64,000 bases of DNA, taken from NCBI RefSeq assembly GCF_046299575.1, contig NZ_JBKBHX010000003.1, positions 256,405-320,404 of the forward strand, written 5' to 3'. Shown piece by piece: positions 62,069 to 64,000 of this stretch. Position 1 is the stretch's first letter. Each line of letters opens with the position of its first letter. The notes under the pieces are model-generated. The model was not told the DNA's origin. It was given only the letters and a program-made list of their open reading frames with translations, and searched no databases. The stretch comes from Thermaurantimonas sp046299575 (lineage in GTDB: Bacteria; Bacteroidota; Bacteroidia; Flavobacteriales; Schleiferiaceae). The position numbers were made by a program, and so were the translations under genes.

Positions 62069-63466
62069 ATGAATTCCTACGATCTCATCGTTATAGGCTC
62101 TGGCCCGGGTGGATATGTGTGCGCCATCCGTGCTGCACAGCTCGGCTTTAAAACCGCCCTTATCGAAAAGTACAACTCCCTCGGAGGCACCTGCCTCAAT
62201 GTGGGCTGCATCCCATCCAAAGCCTTACTTGACTCCTCTGAGCATTATCACAATGCCCTCCTAAACTTCAAAACACACGGCATCGAAATCGACACTCCCC
62301 GCGTCAATATGCCCCAGATGATCGAGCGCAAGCGCAAAGTCGTGGCCCAAACCGTGGACGGCATACGCTTTCTGATGAAAAAAAACAAAATCGACGTATA
62401 TCACGGCATAGGCTCCTTTGTCGATGCAAATACCGTGAAGGTTGCCGGCGAACAGGAAGAAACCCTCACCGCCAAACACATCGTCATCGCCACCGGCAGC
62501 AAGCCGGCAACACTGCCCTTCGTAAAAATTGACAAAGAGCGCATCATCACCAGTACCGAAGCCCTCGAGCTGCAGGAAGTACCTAAGCACCTCATCGTTA
62601 TCGGAGGTGGTGTAATAGGTGTAGAGCTCGGCTCTGTGTATAAGCGCCTGGGAGCTAAAGTCAGCGTGGTCGAATACATGGACCGCATTATTCCCGCCTT
62701 TGACCAGGCCCTGAGCAAAGAACTCTACAAAGTGCTCAATAAGCAAGGCATGGACTTCTACCTCTCCCACAAGGTCACCGCAGTCGAGCGAAAAGGCGCC
62801 GAAGTCACCGTCACAGCCACCGGCCCCGACGGCAAAGAAGTACAACTCACCGGCGACTACTGCCTAATCAGCATCGGCCGTCGGCCCTACACCGAAGGCC
62901 TCAATCTGGAAGCAGCCGGCCTCAGCACCGACGAGCGCGGCCGCATTCCTGTCAACGACCACCTGCAGACCGCCGTACCCCACATCTACGCCATTGGCGA
63001 CGTAGTACGAGGAGCCATGCTCGCCCACAAAGCCGAAGAAGAAGGCGTATTTGTAGCCGAGCACATCGCCGGCCAAAAGCCCCACATCGACTACAACCTC
63101 ATCCCCAACGTCGTTTACACCTGGCCCGAAGTAGCCTGCGTTGGTCGCAGCGAAGAAGAGCTCAAAGAAGCCGGCATACCCTATCGCAGCGGCACCTTCC
63201 CCATGCGCGCCCTCGGCCGCGCCCGCGCCAGTGGCGACACCGATGGCCTGGTCAAAATCCTCGCCCACGCCGAAACCGACGAAATTCTCGGCTTCCACGT
63301 CATCGGCGCCCGTGCAGCTGACCTGGTAGCCGAAGGCGTCGTAGCCATGGAATTCCGCGCCTCCGCCGAAGACCTTGCACGCATATCCCACGCTCACCCC
63401 ACTTTCGCAGAAGCCATTAAAGAGGCCGCCCTCGACGCCACCGGCAAGCGCGCCCTCCATATGTAA
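62069..63466 (+). CDS. lpdA: Dihydrolipoyl dehydrogenase
   Basis: A 465-residue flavoprotein, the E3 component of 2-oxo-acid dehydrogenase complexes. FAD-binding GSGPGGYVCAIRAAQLG is at 10-26, the redox-active disulfide GGTCLNVGCIPSKALL near 39-54 and the NAD-binding GGGVIGVELGSVYKRLG near 179-195. The C-terminal catalytic base His lies in HAHPTFAEAI. Codons here are strongly biased to C in third position and GC is much higher than in the first half of the window. No E1 or E2 genes adjoin it. Confidence 0.96.
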   Translation: MNSYDLIVIGSGPGGYVCAIRAAQLGFKTALIEKYNSLGGTCLNVGCIPSKALLDSSEHYHNALLNFKTHGIEIDTPRVNMPQMIERKRKVVAQTVDGIRFLMKKNKIDVYHGIGSFVDANTVKVAGEQEETLTAKHIVIATGSKPATLPFVKIDKERIITSTEALELQEVPKHLIVIGGGVIGVELGSVYKRLGAKVSVVEYMDRIIPAFDQALSKELYKVLNKQGMDFYLSHKVTAVERKGAEVTVTATGPDGKEVQLTGDYCLISIGRRPYTEGLNLEAAGLSTDERGRIPVNDHLQTAVPHIYAIGDVVRGAMLAHKAEEEGVFVAEHIAGQKPHIDYNLIPNVVYTWPEVACVGRSEEELKEAGIPYRSGTFPMRALGRARASGDTDGLVKILAHAETDEILGFHVIGARAADLVAEGVVAMEFRASAEDLARISHAHPTFAEAIKEAALDATGKRALHM

Positions 63467-63495
63467 TCTACCCTTCAGAATACCCCATCCCACCG

Positions 63496-63529
63496 TCCCG
63501 GGCACATCTACTGCCCGGGATTTTTTTTA
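63496..63529 (+). terminator. Rho-independent terminator of lpdA
   Basis: TCCCGGGCA pairs with TGCCCGGGA around a CATCTAC loop, followed by eight T. Confidence 0.92.
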
Positions 63530-63641
63530 TTTTTTGGACTTGCCCCCTCAGAGCATGCCCTCTCGGAAAGCTTATTTGGCTTGTCCAGACAAGGGGCTGA
63601 AAAGCACCTTCGTCAGGGATCAGGCTAATCAAATGAGGTCG

Positions 63642-63779
63642 AAGATGCTGACAAAACAAAAAGTTTTCGTCAGCATACGCTTCGCTTCCGTGCTACGGCT
63701 TCGCTGCGCTTCGCCTGCGCACCGCGCTGGCGCGCGCCCGCCGTATCCCTCACGCGGCAGCGGCCTGCGGCCGCTTTTC
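63642..63779. repeat. Dispersed intergenic repeat, copy B
   Basis: Gapless partner of 57507-57644, with the same 35-nt hairpin core at 63642-63676. It begins 176 bp after the lpdA stop, nearly the same distance as copy A. The tail is much richer in GC than copy A (for example CGCGCTGGCGCGCG). The word TATCCCTCACGC recalls GC-rich intergenic repeats I have seen in other Bacteroidota; that is from memory only. Confidence 0.85.
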
Positions 63780-64000
63780 AATGACTGTAGCAAATATTTT
63801 TACCAAGACCCTTTTTTTAATACACTACTGCCCGGTACCCGAGTCACAATGGAATGCAAATGCCCACCCTCAGAATGCAAACAAAGACATCAAAACGAAT
63901 GCTTACCCCACCCAAAATCCCTCTCTAAGCCCGACCAGCGGATGTAAGAGGTGCGTTGCCCCTTTTTCCTACAAAAAGCCACAGAGAGATATCGGGGGTG

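Larger units (their letters stand above)
63467..64000. other. Right-end intergenic region with terminator and repeat, no gene seen
   Basis: 534 bp without a supported gene. It holds the lpdA terminator and copy B of the dispersed repeat. The final 200 bp shows no clear frame or RNA; a gene may start beyond the edge. Confidence 0.55.

Noticed and set aside
62261..62845. 194-codon minus-strand frame opposite lpdA
   Set aside because: Same cause: antisense shadow with no family resemblance.
62864..63505. 213-codon minus-strand frame opposite lpdA
   Set aside because: A Gly/Ala/Val-rich shadow caused by the high GC of lpdA; the forward gene is unmistakable.
1..64000. CRISPR arrays, transposases, integrases, toxin-antitoxin or defence genes
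   Set aside because: No regularly spaced direct repeats and no such families seen on either strand.

Overview
The window reads as a chromosomal segment of a member of the Bacteroidota. Supporting signs are the Bacteroidota promoter word TAnnTTTG upstream of several genes, a secreted esterase with a type IX secretion (T9SS) sorting tail, an HU-CCDC81/SPOR protein, a TPR/PD40/CRD/OmpA protein of PorE-like architecture, DUF3467 directly after rpoC, and A-rich rather than Shine-Dalgarno leaders. I cannot place it below phylum with confidence; a Flavobacteriales-like or neighbouring lineage is a guess. Nearly everything is core housekeeping. No CRISPR array, prophage, transposase, toxin-antitoxin pair or defence island is visible.

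Layout. 1-6.5 kb: a large membrane protein cut by the left edge (probable SPOR end), then a forward group of subtilase, barrel-like outer-membrane protein, Crp/Fnr regulator and T9SS esterase. 6.5-8.7 kb: tRNA-Arg, sodA, rfbA, tRNA-Ala. 8.8-14.4 kb: a giant TPR protein, an outer-membrane barrel protein and ftsE. 14.4-28.4 kb: on the minus strand an AlkB-like dioxygenase, then one long expression cluster which in transcription order is tRNA-Thr(UGU), tRNA-Tyr, tRNA-Gly, tRNA-Thr(GGU), tuf, tRNA-Trp, secE, nusG, rplK, rplA, rplJ, rplL, rpoB, rpoC, DUF3467. A matching promoter lies at its head, a strong terminator at its end, and hairpins lie between some genes. 28.6-34.1 kb: rfbB, then glgB and a GH57/DUF3536 protein (alpha-glucan metabolism). 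34.2-38.3 kb: HU-CCDC81/SPOR, pruA, hemF. 38.3-42.9 kb: rsfS, ftsH, LUD-domain protein, cdsA and psd on the minus strand (ribosome silencing, membrane proteolysis, phospholipid synthesis). 43-48.3 kb: birA, an SRPBCC protein, pyrE, a NUDIX hydrolase, ahcY, a small acidic lipoprotein and a polyprenyl synthase. 48.3-53.4 kb: long-chain acyl-CoA synthetase, DUF2795, cobalamin adenosyltransferase, the PorE-like protein, DUF2892. 53.4-64 kb: a small unknown protein, a 1-kb AT-rich gene-free stretch, an ABC exporter pair, a GAF histidine kinase, copA, a pRiA4b ORF-3-like protein and lpdA.

The least explained features are: (i) a dispersed intergenic repeat present twice (57507-57644 and 63642-63779), gapless over 138 bp, with a 35-nt identical hairpin core and each copy about 175 bp after a forward gene; (ii) a 14-bp perfect hairpin between rplL and rpoB; (iii) an odd spacer with nested palindromes and a poly-A tract abutting the hemF start; (iv) a C-rich, GC-elevated block from about 58 kb to 63.5 kb; (v) the partial gene at the left edge. 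I see no convincing new multi-gene system.
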